Of a stretch of 64,000 nucleotides of DNA, positions 25,582-34,372 are shown piece after piece. The notes under the pieces were generated by a model. That model did not search any database. It was not told the DNA's origin and saw only the letters and a list, made by a program, of their open reading frames with translations. A program made the translations under genes and the position numbers. Position 1 is the stretch's first letter. Every line of letters begins with the position of its first letter. Source of the stretch: Methanobacteriota archaeon (GTDB lineage Archaea; Thermoplasmatota; Poseidoniia; MGIII; CG-Epi1); NCBI GenBank assembly GCA_029977605.1, contig JAPOKN010000001.1, positions 1 through 64,000 of the forward strand, in the 5' to 3' direction.

Positions 25582-25947
25582 TTATCTTTCAAGTTTTGTT
25601 ATGACTTTACTCCTCCTTTTCTTTAGTTCTAAAACATCAGGTAAAAACGATCTTCTATAGAAATCAATCATTAATCCCATAATTAAAAATGCCATAGCTA
25701 GTGTAAATGAAAGGAATTGTTGATCCCACCCTTCTAATATTCCATAAATAAACAAGGAATCATACATTATCTCAAGAACTAATAAAATCAAAACAATAGC
25801 AAATATTTCACCTTGTTCTTTACCTGGAGTTTCACGGACTACTTTTCCTAGTTCTTCATCTTTGTATGTTCCTAATAATTTTTGTGCATCTTCTGGAGTA
25901 ATTTCTCCTTTTGCTATTTTTTCAAGTAATTCGTTAACCTCGGTAAT
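25582..25947 (-). CDS. Small membrane protein of the respiratory operon, apparent ATT start
   Basis: The open frame codes for 121 residues if it begins at ATT (25947-25945). The N-terminal half is soluble and plausible as protein (VNELLEKIAKGEITPEDAQ, resembling short C-terminal oligomerisation-type helices), then two membrane helices follow (about 55-75 and 82-100) and a basic tail. No ATG, GTG or TTG occurs in frame until the TTG at 25791, inside the first membrane helix. A strong GAGGAGGT lies 7 nt before the ATT, the ideal ribosome-site spacing. It overlaps the upstream gene by 14 nt. Function unknown; position suggests an accessory subunit of the cytochrome b complex. Confidence 0.65.
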   Translation of the reverse strand: MTEVNELLEKIAKGEITPEDAQKLLGTYKDEELGKVVRETPGKEQGEIFAIVLILLVLEIMYDSLFIYGILEGWDQQFLSFTLAMAFLIMGLMIDFYRRSFLPDVLELKKRRSKVITKLER

Positions 25948-26629
25948 GTGAACTACCTCCTCTTATTACGACGTATGCTAATAATATCATAACAAATACC
26001 ACTGCTATTGCCAACAAGGCAATCCAGTACTGCATTAAGCTTACGCCCAATTCATGTATTGAAGCTTCCTCAGAAACTACTTGGGGAGTCCCTATTGACA
26101 CTGAAGAAATATATCCCCATTGGTCACCATTCGTTCCGACTCCATTTACTACATTGTAATAAATGGTGAATAAAGCATCTCCAGCACCATCACTTGGTGC
26201 AGTCCACTGAAAAGTCCAATTTCTTTGTGCATTACTATCTGCATTATGAGAAATGTATTTTCCACCTTCACCTATCCAATACAGTGCGCCAGTTTGGAAT
26301 GCCCCTTCACTAACTTCAGCCAAGAAACCTCCGTAGCGGATAGCCTCAGGGTCTGAAATTACATTTGTATCATTAATTACAAGCGAAATATTGTATGTTG
26401 TATCTGGAACATATTTAGAAGGGATGCCATCGAGCATGTACATACCTTCATCGAGTTGTTCATCCATGTGGCATGAACAGCCATTAGCAATACTGTCTTT
26501 TGCCCAGTCTTCTCCAGCACCTTGCTGATCTCCTCCTGCAGGGTAACCGTTAACACTCATGCCGACAGACATGACTGTAATCAATAAGATTGCAAATAGT
26601 GCGTAAGTTCCTTTTTGATTTGTAGCCAA
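25934..26629 (-). CDS. Membrane-anchored exported protein with CxCH motif
   Basis: First gene of the respiratory operon. A signal segment (9-27) is followed by an exported beta-sandwich and a C-terminal membrane helix (about 200-222) with a basic RGGSSHYRG end, like the choice-of-anchor V/Reeler-like proteins. Near the N-terminus it has NGC51-S-C53-H54, where relatives carry a CxxCH heme motif; one residue is missing here. It may bind heme c in an unusual way, or copper. It starts at TTG (26629) with GGGGAG 6 nt upstream. It could replace cytochrome c1/f as the electron acceptor of the Rieske protein, but this is speculation. Confidence 0.65.
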   Translation of the reverse strand: MATNQKGTYALFAILLITVMSVGMSVNGYPAGGDQQGAGEDWAKDSIANGCSCHMDEQLDEGMYMLDGIPSKYVPDTTYNISLVINDTNVISDPEAIRYGGFLAEVSEGAFQTGALYWIGEGGKYISHNADSNAQRNWTFQWTAPSDGAGDALFTIYYNVVNGVGTNGDQWGYISSVSIGTPQVVSEEASIHELGVSLMQYWIALLAIAVVFVMILLAYVVIRGGSSHYRG

Positions 26630-26670
26630 ATTTAGCTCCCCTTAAGGTGGCATATTATCGAAGTGAGCGC

Positions 26671-26680
26671 TATATAAAAA
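26671..26680 (-). promoter_or_regulatory. TATA box of the respiratory operon
   Basis: The minus strand reads TTTTTATATA, ending 41 nt before the TTG start at 26629, which leaves room for a short leader with the GGGGAG ribosome site. Confidence 0.5.
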
Positions 26681-26689
26681 TATAGTAAT

Positions 26690-26701
26690 ATATTAGGCAC
26701 T
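26690..26701. promoter_or_regulatory. ATATTAGGCACT motif upstream of the respiratory operon
   Basis: This 12-mer is identical to 1531-1542, ahead of the flavodoxin/zinc-ribbon gene. Its core AGTGCCTAA (reverse strand) also occurs at 1222-1230 and 1501-1509. Here it lies 9 bp upstream of the operon's TATA box, a position suited to an activator or a repressor. Confidence 0.45.
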
Positions 26702-26747
26702 TTTTGTTCAAGGCTATAGTATTATTAAATAACGGTTTTGATAGTTC

Positions 26748-28334
26748 ATGAAAGGCAGTAAATTAAGTGAAAAAACAGGCTTAATTTTACTAGGTCTTTT
26801 GGCGTTTGTATTCCGCTATCCCATCACAGAGACTCCTACCGGTTCAGACAACTTTTACTATATTTCAGCAGTTAAATCTATATTATTTCACGGAGAAATA
26901 TTTTGGGCAGAGAATATACTTTCAATATATGGTTTATTTCCTGGAACGACTCCATTAGGAAGTCTAATATTAGCTAGTACAATCACTGAAATTACTGGAT
27001 TATCAGTTCATAATTATCATTTGATTCATAGTATTTTCTTATCATTACTTTCTACGTTTGGATTCTTTCTTCTGTCAGGTGAATTCACTACAAACTACAA
27101 AAGTCGTTGGTTTTCATCTTTAGCATTTTCGCTTGCCCCTAGGTTTTTGACTTTCACTTTGTGGAGATTTTCATTGCGTTTTTCTTTAATTGCATTACTT
27201 CCTTTCTTTATGTGGGCTATTCTCAGGATAATGAATAAAAAATACGGCCGCAATCCTAAAAAATTACTAATATTATTATTAATTTTCACTCTACTTCTAC
27301 CTTCATTTCATAGAATGGGATTACTTTTGCCTGGTTTTTTTCTATCATTTTTCGTATCTTTTTTATTGTGGCAATGGCAAGAAAATGCATTGAATAGAGA
27401 GCGAGCAGGAAGGCAAGTTTTTGTCCTAATATTATTCTTAGCCACATATTTATTTTATTTACAATATTTAGATTTTTCACCTTATTCTCCTAATGATGAA
27501 ATAATTGGAGTATATTATCTAAACGATGGAACAATTTTGTCAACAATAGTTAATCTTGGTTTCTACTATCTGATTAATGTGGGGCCAATTATGTTTTTAT
27601 CATTAATAGGAATGATTTTTTGGATTCAGGAAGGTAGGGTACCTTTTAGCTACATGTTTTCATTTACATTATTGGCATTATTCTTATTTGTAATATCTGA
27701 TCTAATTTACATTCCATATATATTCACTTTTTTCATACTTTTATTTGTAGCTCCCGGAGTAGATTTCTTCCTGGATAATCTTCAGGATTACAGAGGAAGG
27801 CTAGGTACATTTCTCACAATATTATTAGCCCTAACAATATCATTTTCTAGCTTAGATGTGTCTTACAGAGTAGATGCTCATGAGAGAGAGGAATTTTACT
27901 ATTCATATAACATCCGCGAGAGTAGCATTTCAACAGGTTTATGGGTCAACGAAAACTTTTATTCAGAGATTATTGAATCCAATGATCAAAAACAACCGAG
28001 AAGAGTAGTAGCTTACTCAAATTCGATAAATTTGGCAGATGCATCAGAATTATCTTCAAATCAGGTAGATTTATCTGGAATGGAATTAAAACGCTATCCT
28101 ATTCTTGATTTATACTGGTATGGAGAAGATCATTTGTGGGAATGGGAAAATTTTTCAAATCAGACTAACTTCGATGTTAATTTATCGTTAGTTAATCTAG
28201 GGATGTCTAACTTTACTGGCAAATCATCAACATCTTCTCTCACCGTTAGTGGTTACTACAAGAGCATGCCAGATTATAATTTTAAATTGTATTACAGTGA
28301 AGAGTTAGCATTGTATTGGACAAATAATTACTAA
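26748..28334 (+). CDS. Multi-spanning membrane protein, GT-C glycosyltransferase-like
   Basis: A 528-residue protein with about ten to twelve membrane helices and a soluble C-terminal domain of roughly 150 residues. An early extracytoplasmic loop carries TETPTGSDNFYYI, in the place where lipid-dependent GT-C glycosyltransferases have their acidic catalytic motif. The overall shape fits a GT-C enzyme using a polyprenyl-phosphate sugar for protein or lipid glycosylation. I see no diagnostic WWDYG motif, so it is not the AglB oligosaccharyltransferase. It is divergent from the respiratory operon. Confidence 0.55.
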   Translation: MKGSKLSEKTGLILLGLLAFVFRYPITETPTGSDNFYYISAVKSILFHGEIFWAENILSIYGLFPGTTPLGSLILASTITEITGLSVHNYHLIHSIFLSLLSTFGFFLLSGEFTTNYKSRWFSSLAFSLAPRFLTFTLWRFSLRFSLIALLPFFMWAILRIMNKKYGRNPKKLLILLLIFTLLLPSFHRMGLLLPGFFLSFFVSFLLWQWQENALNRERAGRQVFVLILFLATYLFYLQYLDFSPYSPNDEIIGVYYLNDGTILSTIVNLGFYYLINVGPIMFLSLIGMIFWIQEGRVPFSYMFSFTLLALFLFVISDLIYIPYIFTFFILLFVAPGVDFFLDNLQDYRGRLGTFLTILLALTISFSSLDVSYRVDAHEREEFYYSYNIRESSISTGLWVNENFYSEIIESNDQKQPRRVVAYSNSINLADASELSSNQVDLSGMELKRYPILDLYWYGEDHLWEWENFSNQTNFDVNLSLVNLGMSNFTGKSSTSSLTVSGYYKSMPDYNFKLYYSEELALYWTNNY

Positions 28335-28345
28335 ATATGCTAATG

Positions 28346-28353
28346 TTTTTATA
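28346..28353 (+). promoter_or_regulatory. TATA box of the rps15 operon
   Basis: TTTTTATA lies 44-51 nt upstream of the rps15 ATG; an AGGAG Shine-Dalgarno sequence (28382-28386) follows 10 nt before the start. Confidence 0.5.
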
Positions 28354-28396
28354 CAGGCCCGACTGGCGCACTTTCCTTATTAGGAGTTAAAACAAA

Positions 28397-28849
28397 ATGG
28401 CACGAATGCATGCAAGACGTAAAGGTCGCTCAGGTTCTAGTCCACAGACTAGAAAAGAAAATCCTAAATGGTCACCAAAAGGTAAAGATGTTGAAAAATT
28501 AATTATGGAGTTATCTTCAGATGGTAAATCTTCATCAGAAATAGGGATTATTTTGAGAGATATGCATGGAGTTCCAAGCGTAAAATTAGCAACAGGTAAA
28601 TCTATAACTTCTATTTTATCAGATGGAGGTGTAGCATCATCCCTTCCTGAAGATTTGACAAATCTTATGAGAAAAGCAGTCCGTCTAGGCGAGCACTTGA
28701 AGATAAATAAAAAGGATATTCACAATACACGTTCACTAAGGTTAACTGAAGCGAAAATTCTTCGATTAGTTAAATATTATCGTTCAAATAAAGTATTATC
28801 TGAAGACTGGAAATATTCATTATCTGATGCTAAGCTTTTAGTAGGATAA
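28397..28849 (+). CDS. rps15: Ribosomal protein S15P/S13e
   Basis: Small-subunit protein uS15 of the archaeal/eukaryotic type. It has the N-terminal extension MARMHARRKGRSGSSPQTRK, then the conserved IGIILRDMHGVPSVK and the C-terminal KYYRSNKVL region. The 150-residue length is normal for the archaeal form. It lies 13 nt before trmI, suggesting a translation-related operon. The AGGAG Shine-Dalgarno sequence at 28382 supports the start. Confidence 0.96.
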   Translation: MARMHARRKGRSGSSPQTRKENPKWSPKGKDVEKLIMELSSDGKSSSEIGIILRDMHGVPSVKLATGKSITSILSDGGVASSLPEDLTNLMRKAVRLGEHLKINKKDIHNTRSLRLTEAKILRLVKYYRSNKVLSEDWKYSLSDAKLLVG

Positions 28850-28862
28850 TTACAAACTTCAG

Positions 28863-29606
28863 ATGGCAGATTGGTGTCTATTAGTAATAGATAACAAATC
28901 TCATTTAGTAAATCTTGATTCCAAGATAATTGTTATTAAAAATTTTGGTAATTTCCCCTCGGAGTTCCTAAAAGATCAAAAAATAGGTGTTGAGTTTGAC
29001 TTATTTGGTAAAAAAGGTAAATTACTTCCGCATAATTTATCTGATATTCAAAAAAATTTAATCAGAGGTCCTCAAATAATATCGCCTAAAGATATTGCTT
29101 GGCTTGTTTACAGTTCTGACATTAAATCAAACGACATAGTTATTGAGGCCGGAGGCGGCTCGGGAGCACTTACGACAGCTTTAGCACAATCCGCATTTCC
29201 AGAAGGTAAAGTAATTACTTTTGAAAAGAATAAAAAGCATTTCGAAATTGTAAAAAAGAATCTCAAACTAAGTCAATTCTCAGATCAGGTTGAATTGAGA
29301 AACGAAGAATTAAATGATCAAACTGAAATTATCACCTGCAATTCTATAATTTTGGATTTGCCAGATCCACAAGCACTGGTTAAATGGGCTGAAAAATCAT
29401 TGTTGCTAGGAGGCAAGTTGTTGTGCTATGTGCCTACAATAAATCAAGTAGAAAATCTTCTCAAGTCATTGAACGGGTGGAGTGAAATAGAAATCAATGA
29501 AATGATGCACAGAACTTGGCAATCTAGGTTAGAGGCTATACGCCCCAACACAAATATTCTAGGACATACTGGCTTTATTATATCAGCTAGATTATTGAAT
29601 AAGTAG
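28863..29606 (+). CDS. trmI: tRNA (adenine-N1)-methyltransferase, TrmI family
   Basis: SAM-dependent enzyme that methylates A58 (and in archaea A57) in the T-loop of tRNAs. The N-terminal small domain is followed by LIRGPQIISPKDIAWL, then motif I VIEAGGGSGALTTALAQ (about 95-111), and the C-terminal region RPNTNILGHTGFIISAR typical of the family. Full length at 247 residues. Starts 13 nt after rps15. Confidence 0.92.
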   Translation: MADWCLLVIDNKSHLVNLDSKIIVIKNFGNFPSEFLKDQKIGVEFDLFGKKGKLLPHNLSDIQKNLIRGPQIISPKDIAWLVYSSDIKSNDIVIEAGGGSGALTTALAQSAFPEGKVITFEKNKKHFEIVKKNLKLSQFSDQVELRNEELNDQTEIITCNSIILDLPDPQALVKWAEKSLLLGGKLLCYVPTINQVENLLKSLNGWSEIEINEMMHRTWQSRLEAIRPNTNILGHTGFIISARLLNK

Positions 29607-29641
29607 ATATCTATTTTACGAGTCGCCTTCATATACTTTTG

Positions 29642-30565
29642 ATGTCATCTGTTGAGGAAGTAATTATCATAGGTTCAGGTCCAGCAGGCTATACTGCAGG
29701 CTTGTATACAGGAAGAGCAATGCTTAAACCTAAATTGTTCGCAGGTTTTGCAAGTGGTGGGCAGCTAATGCTGACTAGTGATATAGAAAATTTCCCAGGA
29801 TATCCTGAAGGCATAGGCGGCCCTGAAATGATGATGGAATTGAGATCACAAGCTGCAAGATTTGGTTGCGATATTATTGATAAAAATGTAGATTCTATTG
29901 ATACTAGCTCTCGTCCGTTCAAGGTGAATGTAGGTAAAGATCAATTTTTAACCAAATCGATAATTATTACAACCGGTGCAGAAGCAATATGGTTAGACGC
30001 AGGTAATGAAGAGAAGCACAAAGGACAAGGAATCTCTACTTGCGCTACATGCGATGGTGCTTTTTTCAGGGATAAAGAGGTCATAGTAGTGGGAGGCGGA
30101 GATTCAGCCATGGAGGAAGCTACTTTCCTTACTAGATTTTGCAGTAAAGTCACCATTGTTAACAGAAGAGAAGAACTAAGAGCTTCACAAATTATGGCAG
30201 ATAGAGCTCGAGATAATGATAAAATTGGGTGGAAATTAAATCGAGTCGTAAAAGAGTGGGTAGGTGAGCAAGGGAACTTTGAAGGCGTAATTCTCGTAAA
30301 TACTGTATCAGGTGAAGAAGAATTATTCAAGTGTGACGGCGCATTCATTGCTATAGGGCACAAGCCTATGACAAACTTTTTAGGAGATCAAATTGAGTTG
30401 GATGATCATGGTTACATAGTTCCTAAAGAAAATACTATGACAAATGTTTCTGGAGTATTCGCGGCAGGGGACGTAGTCGATACAAGATATCGTCAAGCAA
30501 TCACTGCAGCAGGCATGGGATGTATGGCTGCAATTGATGCTGAAAAATGGCTTGAAGAAAATTAA
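29642..30565 (+). CDS. trxB: Thioredoxin-disulfide reductase
   Basis: FAD- and NAD(P)H-type flavoprotein that reduces thioredoxin. N-terminal FAD motif IIIGSGPAGYTAG, redox motif CATC (134-137) in STCATCDGAFF, second nucleotide motif VVGGGDSAMEEATFL and the terminal FAD contact GVFAAGDVVDTRYRQA are all present, and length is standard (307 residues from the ATG at 29642; a TTG lies just before it). The NADPH-specific HRRxxxR is replaced by NRREELRAS, so the cofactor preference is not certain. It follows trmI by 35 nt. Confidence 0.95.
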   Translation: MSSVEEVIIIGSGPAGYTAGLYTGRAMLKPKLFAGFASGGQLMLTSDIENFPGYPEGIGGPEMMMELRSQAARFGCDIIDKNVDSIDTSSRPFKVNVGKDQFLTKSIIITTGAEAIWLDAGNEEKHKGQGISTCATCDGAFFRDKEVIVVGGGDSAMEEATFLTRFCSKVTIVNRREELRASQIMADRARDNDKIGWKLNRVVKEWVGEQGNFEGVILVNTVSGEEELFKCDGAFIAIGHKPMTNFLGDQIELDDHGYIVPKENTMTNVSGVFAAGDVVDTRYRQAITAAGMGCMAAIDAEKWLEEN

Positions 30566-30611
30566 TTTAAATTAACAATCATTTTTTAGAACCCCCTATC
30601 AATGGCCATAA

Positions 30612-31655
30612 GTGCAGCGTCAGCTTTCCATTAGTGATTCAGAAGAAGCCGTTAGTCCAATAATAGGTACTGTTTTAATATTGGCAATTATGGTTTCTAT
30701 AACGGGAACCATGCTTGCTTGGGGGATTCCGCAGATTCAAGAAAGTGAAGCTTATGCAATTTACACTTCTGCTCAAAATAATTTTTTAAATTTTGATGCT
30801 GACCTAGATCAAGTAATAGTCCAAGGCGAAGGCAGTTCTCGTTCATCAACGGTATCATTCAGTGCTGGAACATTTGTTCATCGCGAAAATCTAGACGAAA
30901 TTCGTTATTACTATGAAACCACTTCGTGGTCATCATTTGAGATCCTTGGAGTAAAAAATGGAGCAACTACATTTGCAATAATAGATAACAAAGAAGTTAT
31001 AGATGATTTTGATATAACTATAACTTATCCAAACGGAACTACGTTAGAAGTTAAGTCTTCAGCTTTTATCGCCTCAGGATTTCCAGCTTTGGTTTACGGA
31101 ACTTCAGCCACATATACAAGTACAGCTAACGATACAGTTGTTGGTGGATTTTTCATATATGGCGTAGACTCACTTTCATACAAATATTCCTCTGTATCGG
31201 GTGTTTACAAAATGCGTTTATTCAATGGCGGAATAGTTACTAGAGAGCCAGGGGGTATTTTCTTTGTAAGCTCTAAACCTATAATCCGTTCTATTAGTAC
31301 AGATGATTCTTATGAATCACTGGTTTTGTACCAAACAGACTACAATATGACTACAGGCGCTAAATCTCTAACTGGAGGAAATTATAATTTTGAAGCTAGA
31401 AATCAAGGTGGAAAAGATTCCTCCTTTAAAGTCTTCAATGTGAGAATGGGTTTCAGTGGCGATAGTTCAATGGCATTGAAGAATTATTATTCAACTTATT
31501 GGAGTTTTGGACCCGAAACATATACGATTTCTAGCACCCAATCAACAGCAGCAGCTAACATGGGTTTTGAAGAGGATATTTTTTACAATCAAGATACAGC
31601 ATTTGACTTTAGAATTTTGGAGAGAACAATTCATGTCACGTTTAACCTCCGATGA
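30612..31655 (+). CDS. Pilin-like exported protein of the first pilus cluster
   Basis: A 347-residue protein with the archaeal pilin-type N-terminus: a charged leader SISDSEEAVSP followed by IIGTVLILAIMVSITGTML (about 17-35). The remainder is a beta-rich exported domain with many Ser/Thr and aromatic residues. It opens the cluster that also encodes an assembly ATPase and two membrane platforms, like the haloarchaeal clusters in which pilB and pilC lie beside several pilin-like genes. Start is GTG at 30612. It overlaps the next gene by 23 nt. Probably a minor pilin or tip adhesin. Confidence 0.75.
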   Translation: MQRQLSISDSEEAVSPIIGTVLILAIMVSITGTMLAWGIPQIQESEAYAIYTSAQNNFLNFDADLDQVIVQGEGSSRSSTVSFSAGTFVHRENLDEIRYYYETTSWSSFEILGVKNGATTFAIIDNKEVIDDFDITITYPNGTTLEVKSSAFIASGFPALVYGTSATYTSTANDTVVGGFFIYGVDSLSYKYSSVSGVYKMRLFNGGIVTREPGGIFFVSSKPIIRSISTDDSYESLVLYQTDYNMTTGAKSLTGGNYNFEARNQGGKDSSFKVFNVRMGFSGDSSMALKNYYSTYWSFGPETYTISSTQSTAAANMGFEEDIFYNQDTAFDFRILERTIHVTFNLR

Positions 31656-32109
31656 TTCTGGCGCATCTCAGTTAATAGGTTACGTATACACTGCGTTAAT
31701 TTCAGTCCTAATTTTATCTTCAATGATGCTCACATCAAGTACTATGTTGAACGGTAGTGTTTCCAATACAGCACAGGAAGAGGCTGAACAACTGGCACTA
31801 TATTTTCAATTAGCAGTAGAAGATTTACTTAATACTGTAAGAGAGTATCCTGGCTCATCTCCAGTAATGGTCTTAGATACTGGAATAGAAGCAATAAATC
31901 ATGGTATACAATACAAAGTAACGGGTTTAACTACAGGATTGAAAGTGACTACAATTCAGCCTCGAGGCGGATCATTTGAGGTTAACTTTCCATTAGCGCC
32001 AGCAACCTCAATTGAAACTACAAATTCCGCATCTTTAAAGTCAACTACTTCTTATATAGTCATATCCTATGATGATAATCTAAAGGTTGTCAAGTTAACC
32101 TCAGGATGA
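31633..32109 (+). CDS. Second pilin-like membrane protein
   Basis: I place the start at the ATG at 31633, giving 158 residues that begin MSRLTSDDSGASQLIGYVYT, followed by a hydrophobic helix (about 13-37). This is the shape of the small pilin-like proteins that accompany archaeal PilB/PilC. A longer reading from 31507 would lie entirely inside the preceding gene. The gene ends 4 nt before the ATPase gene, so the cluster is co-transcribed. Confidence 0.7.
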   Translation: MSRLTSDDSGASQLIGYVYTALISVLILSSMMLTSSTMLNGSVSNTAQEEAEQLALYFQLAVEDLLNTVREYPGSSPVMVLDTGIEAINHGIQYKVTGLTTGLKVTTIQPRGGSFEVNFPLAPATSIETTNSASLKSTTSYIVISYDDNLKVVKLTSG

Positions 32110-32113
32110 TAAA

Positions 32114-34372
32114 ATGAGTGCTGCAAAAGAGACATTGGACGGGGCTTCTGGATTAATTGGTGAAGAAGAGGAACAAATTGACGAAACTAAGCTTTCATGG
32201 AGAGAGCGCCGTAGATTAAACAAACAGCGTAAAGCTGAAGCTAAGAAGCGTAAAGCTGCAGAGAAAGATGGAGTAATCCATGACTTAGTTATGGACGACA
32301 TTGAGATTGGTGAAGATTTTGAAGAATTAGATACATATCCAGTTAGGCCGCCTTTTTCATACGTAAGAGTTTTATTCGATAAAAGAGATTATTCTAGGTT
32401 TTACTACGTTGTTGAGCCTAAGGCTTCAAAACAAGAGAAGGAAGATTTACAAACAATTAAAGATGTTCTGCAGAGAGCCCTAAATATTGAGAGAGATACT
32501 CTAGATGAATCTCAAGAAGAATTTTTGAAACAAGCAGTAGATGATATTTTAGATAGTTACAGATTAAAATCACGAAAGAGTAATCGTGAAAAGATTCATT
32601 ATTACATAGAGAGAGATTTGATAGGTTATGGTAAAATTGATACCATGATGCAAGATCCTAATATTGAGGACGTTTCTTGTGACGGCCCAGGAGTTGAAAT
32701 TTTCGTTTACCACAGAAGATTTGAATCTTTAAGGACAAATGTGATGTGGGAAGATGAATTAGAACTTGAACAATACATAATTCGTATGGCTCAGCGTTGT
32801 GGTAAACATATTTCGATTGCTGAACCGCTTCTTGATGCAACATTAATGGATGGTTCACGTATAGTCATGACTCTGGGTAGAGAAGTATCTACCAAAGGTT
32901 CGACATTTACGATTCGGCGTTTCAGGGATGAACCATTTACTCCTGTGGATTTACTCGAATTCAAAACGTTTTCATCTATGCAAATAGCATTTTTCTGGCT
33001 CGCAATGCAATATGGAATGTCTATGTTGTTTGTGGGAGGTACGGCTTCCGGAAAAACAACTTCGCTTAATGCTTGCTCACTATTCCTTCCTTGGCAACAT
33101 AAAATTGTCAGTATTGAAGAAACACGTGAGTTGAATTTACCACATCCTAATTGGATTCCAGGATGTACTAGGCAAGGTTTCGGAGGTGAATCGGCAGGAA
33201 GCGGTGTAAAGGCAGCTGGAGAAGTTGACATGTATGATTTGCTACGAGCAGCTTTAAGGGAACGTCCAGAATACATTATTGTAGGAGAAATTAGAGGTGC
33301 CGAAGCTTATGTTCTTTTCCAGGCTATGGCAACGGGACACACAACATACTCTACTTTCCACGCAGATTCGATTCAGAGTTTAGTTCACCGTTTGGAAAAT
33401 AAGCCGATTGAAATTCCTAGAGTTTTAATTCCAGCATTAGATGGTATATCCATTCAAATCCAGACTAGAGTTGGTGGAAAACGTGTAAGAAGAAATAAAG
33501 GAATTATAGAAATTATAGGTATTGATCCCCATTCTCACGAATTACTCACAAACGAAGCATTCAGGTGGGACAACACTGTAGATGAATTTGTTTTCACAGG
33601 TAAATCTTACATATTTGAAAAAATAATGATGAAAGCTAATCTCAATCGTGTTGAGATTATGGATGAGACCAAGAGAAGACAATTAGTAATCGAATGGTGT
33701 TTGAAGAAAGGAATTAGAGATTACAAAGACTTTGCAAGGGTAGTTGCAGAATATTATGTACATCCTGAAGATGTAATGAGACAAGTTTACGAAGATATGC
33801 AGGTTGGAGGCAAGAAACGTAGGCGTAAAGTTGAAGACAGAGATTTAGATTTATCGAGCTCGGACGATGCTGAAGTAGATGTGTCAGATTTCCCGCCAAA
33901 GGTTAGGCAAAAGTATCAAACACGTGAAGCTAAGGAACAAGCCGCTAGAGCTAAGAGTGATGCAAAAATTTCGCAAACAGACGATCCTACTAAGAGAGCT
34001 AATCTAATTGCTAAAGAAGAGCAGAGAAGAGCAAAAGTAGAAGCTAGATTAGAGAGCGATCAGTTAAAAGATCAAGCCTATTATGTACCATTGAAGCAAT
34101 TAAAACCATTAGCTAAGCAAATAAGCCTAGGTGATGTATCATCATTAAATGAAGTTGAAGGAAGAAGAATGTTAAAAGATGTCCGTTCAGAAATGAATAA
34201 AAAGTCTAAGGCAGAAACTAATATTTCTAAACTAGATGCTTCAGATAAAAAAGAAAAGGCAATTTCTTCAGAGGAAGAAAGAGCATCTAAGGCATTGAAC
34301 AGTCTAAAAGCTAAGCTAGCAAATAGGGTACAGCGATCAGCTAACCCACGTTGGTGGCATTCATGGCTCTGA
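32114..34372 (+). CDS. Type IV pilus assembly ATPase (PilB/FlaI-like) with charged tail
   Basis: A 752-residue secretion ATPase that powers pilus assembly. It has an N-terminal basic coil (about 35-60), the N1 domain (RDLIGYGKIDTMMQDPNIEDV), Walker A GGTASGKT (308-315), the Asp box EETREL, Walker B YIIVGEIRG, and the His box TGHTTYSTFHAD. After residue 560 comes a Lys/Glu/Arg/Ala-rich tail of nearly 200 residues that ordinary FlaI proteins lack and that is probably coiled coil. The next gene starts inside its last codons. It serves the cluster from 30612 to 37400. Confidence 0.92.
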   Translation: MSAAKETLDGASGLIGEEEEQIDETKLSWRERRRLNKQRKAEAKKRKAAEKDGVIHDLVMDDIEIGEDFEELDTYPVRPPFSYVRVLFDKRDYSRFYYVVEPKASKQEKEDLQTIKDVLQRALNIERDTLDESQEEFLKQAVDDILDSYRLKSRKSNREKIHYYIERDLIGYGKIDTMMQDPNIEDVSCDGPGVEIFVYHRRFESLRTNVMWEDELELEQYIIRMAQRCGKHISIAEPLLDATLMDGSRIVMTLGREVSTKGSTFTIRRFRDEPFTPVDLLEFKTFSSMQIAFFWLAMQYGMSMLFVGGTASGKTTSLNACSLFLPWQHKIVSIEETRELNLPHPNWIPGCTRQGFGGESAGSGVKAAGEVDMYDLLRAALRERPEYIIVGEIRGAEAYVLFQAMATGHTTYSTFHADSIQSLVHRLENKPIEIPRVLIPALDGISIQIQTRVGGKRVRRNKGIIEIIGIDPHSHELLTNEAFRWDNTVDEFVFTGKSYIFEKIMMKANLNRVEIMDETKRRQLVIEWCLKKGIRDYKDFARVVAEYYVHPEDVMRQVYEDMQVGGKKRRRKVEDRDLDLSSSDDAEVDVSDFPPKVRQKYQTREAKEQAARAKSDAKISQTDDPTKRANLIAKEEQRRAKVEARLESDQLKDQAYYVPLKQLKPLAKQISLGDVSSLNEVEGRRMLKDVRSEMNKKSKAETNISKLDASDKKEKAISSEEERASKALNSLKAKLANRVQRSANPRWWHSWL

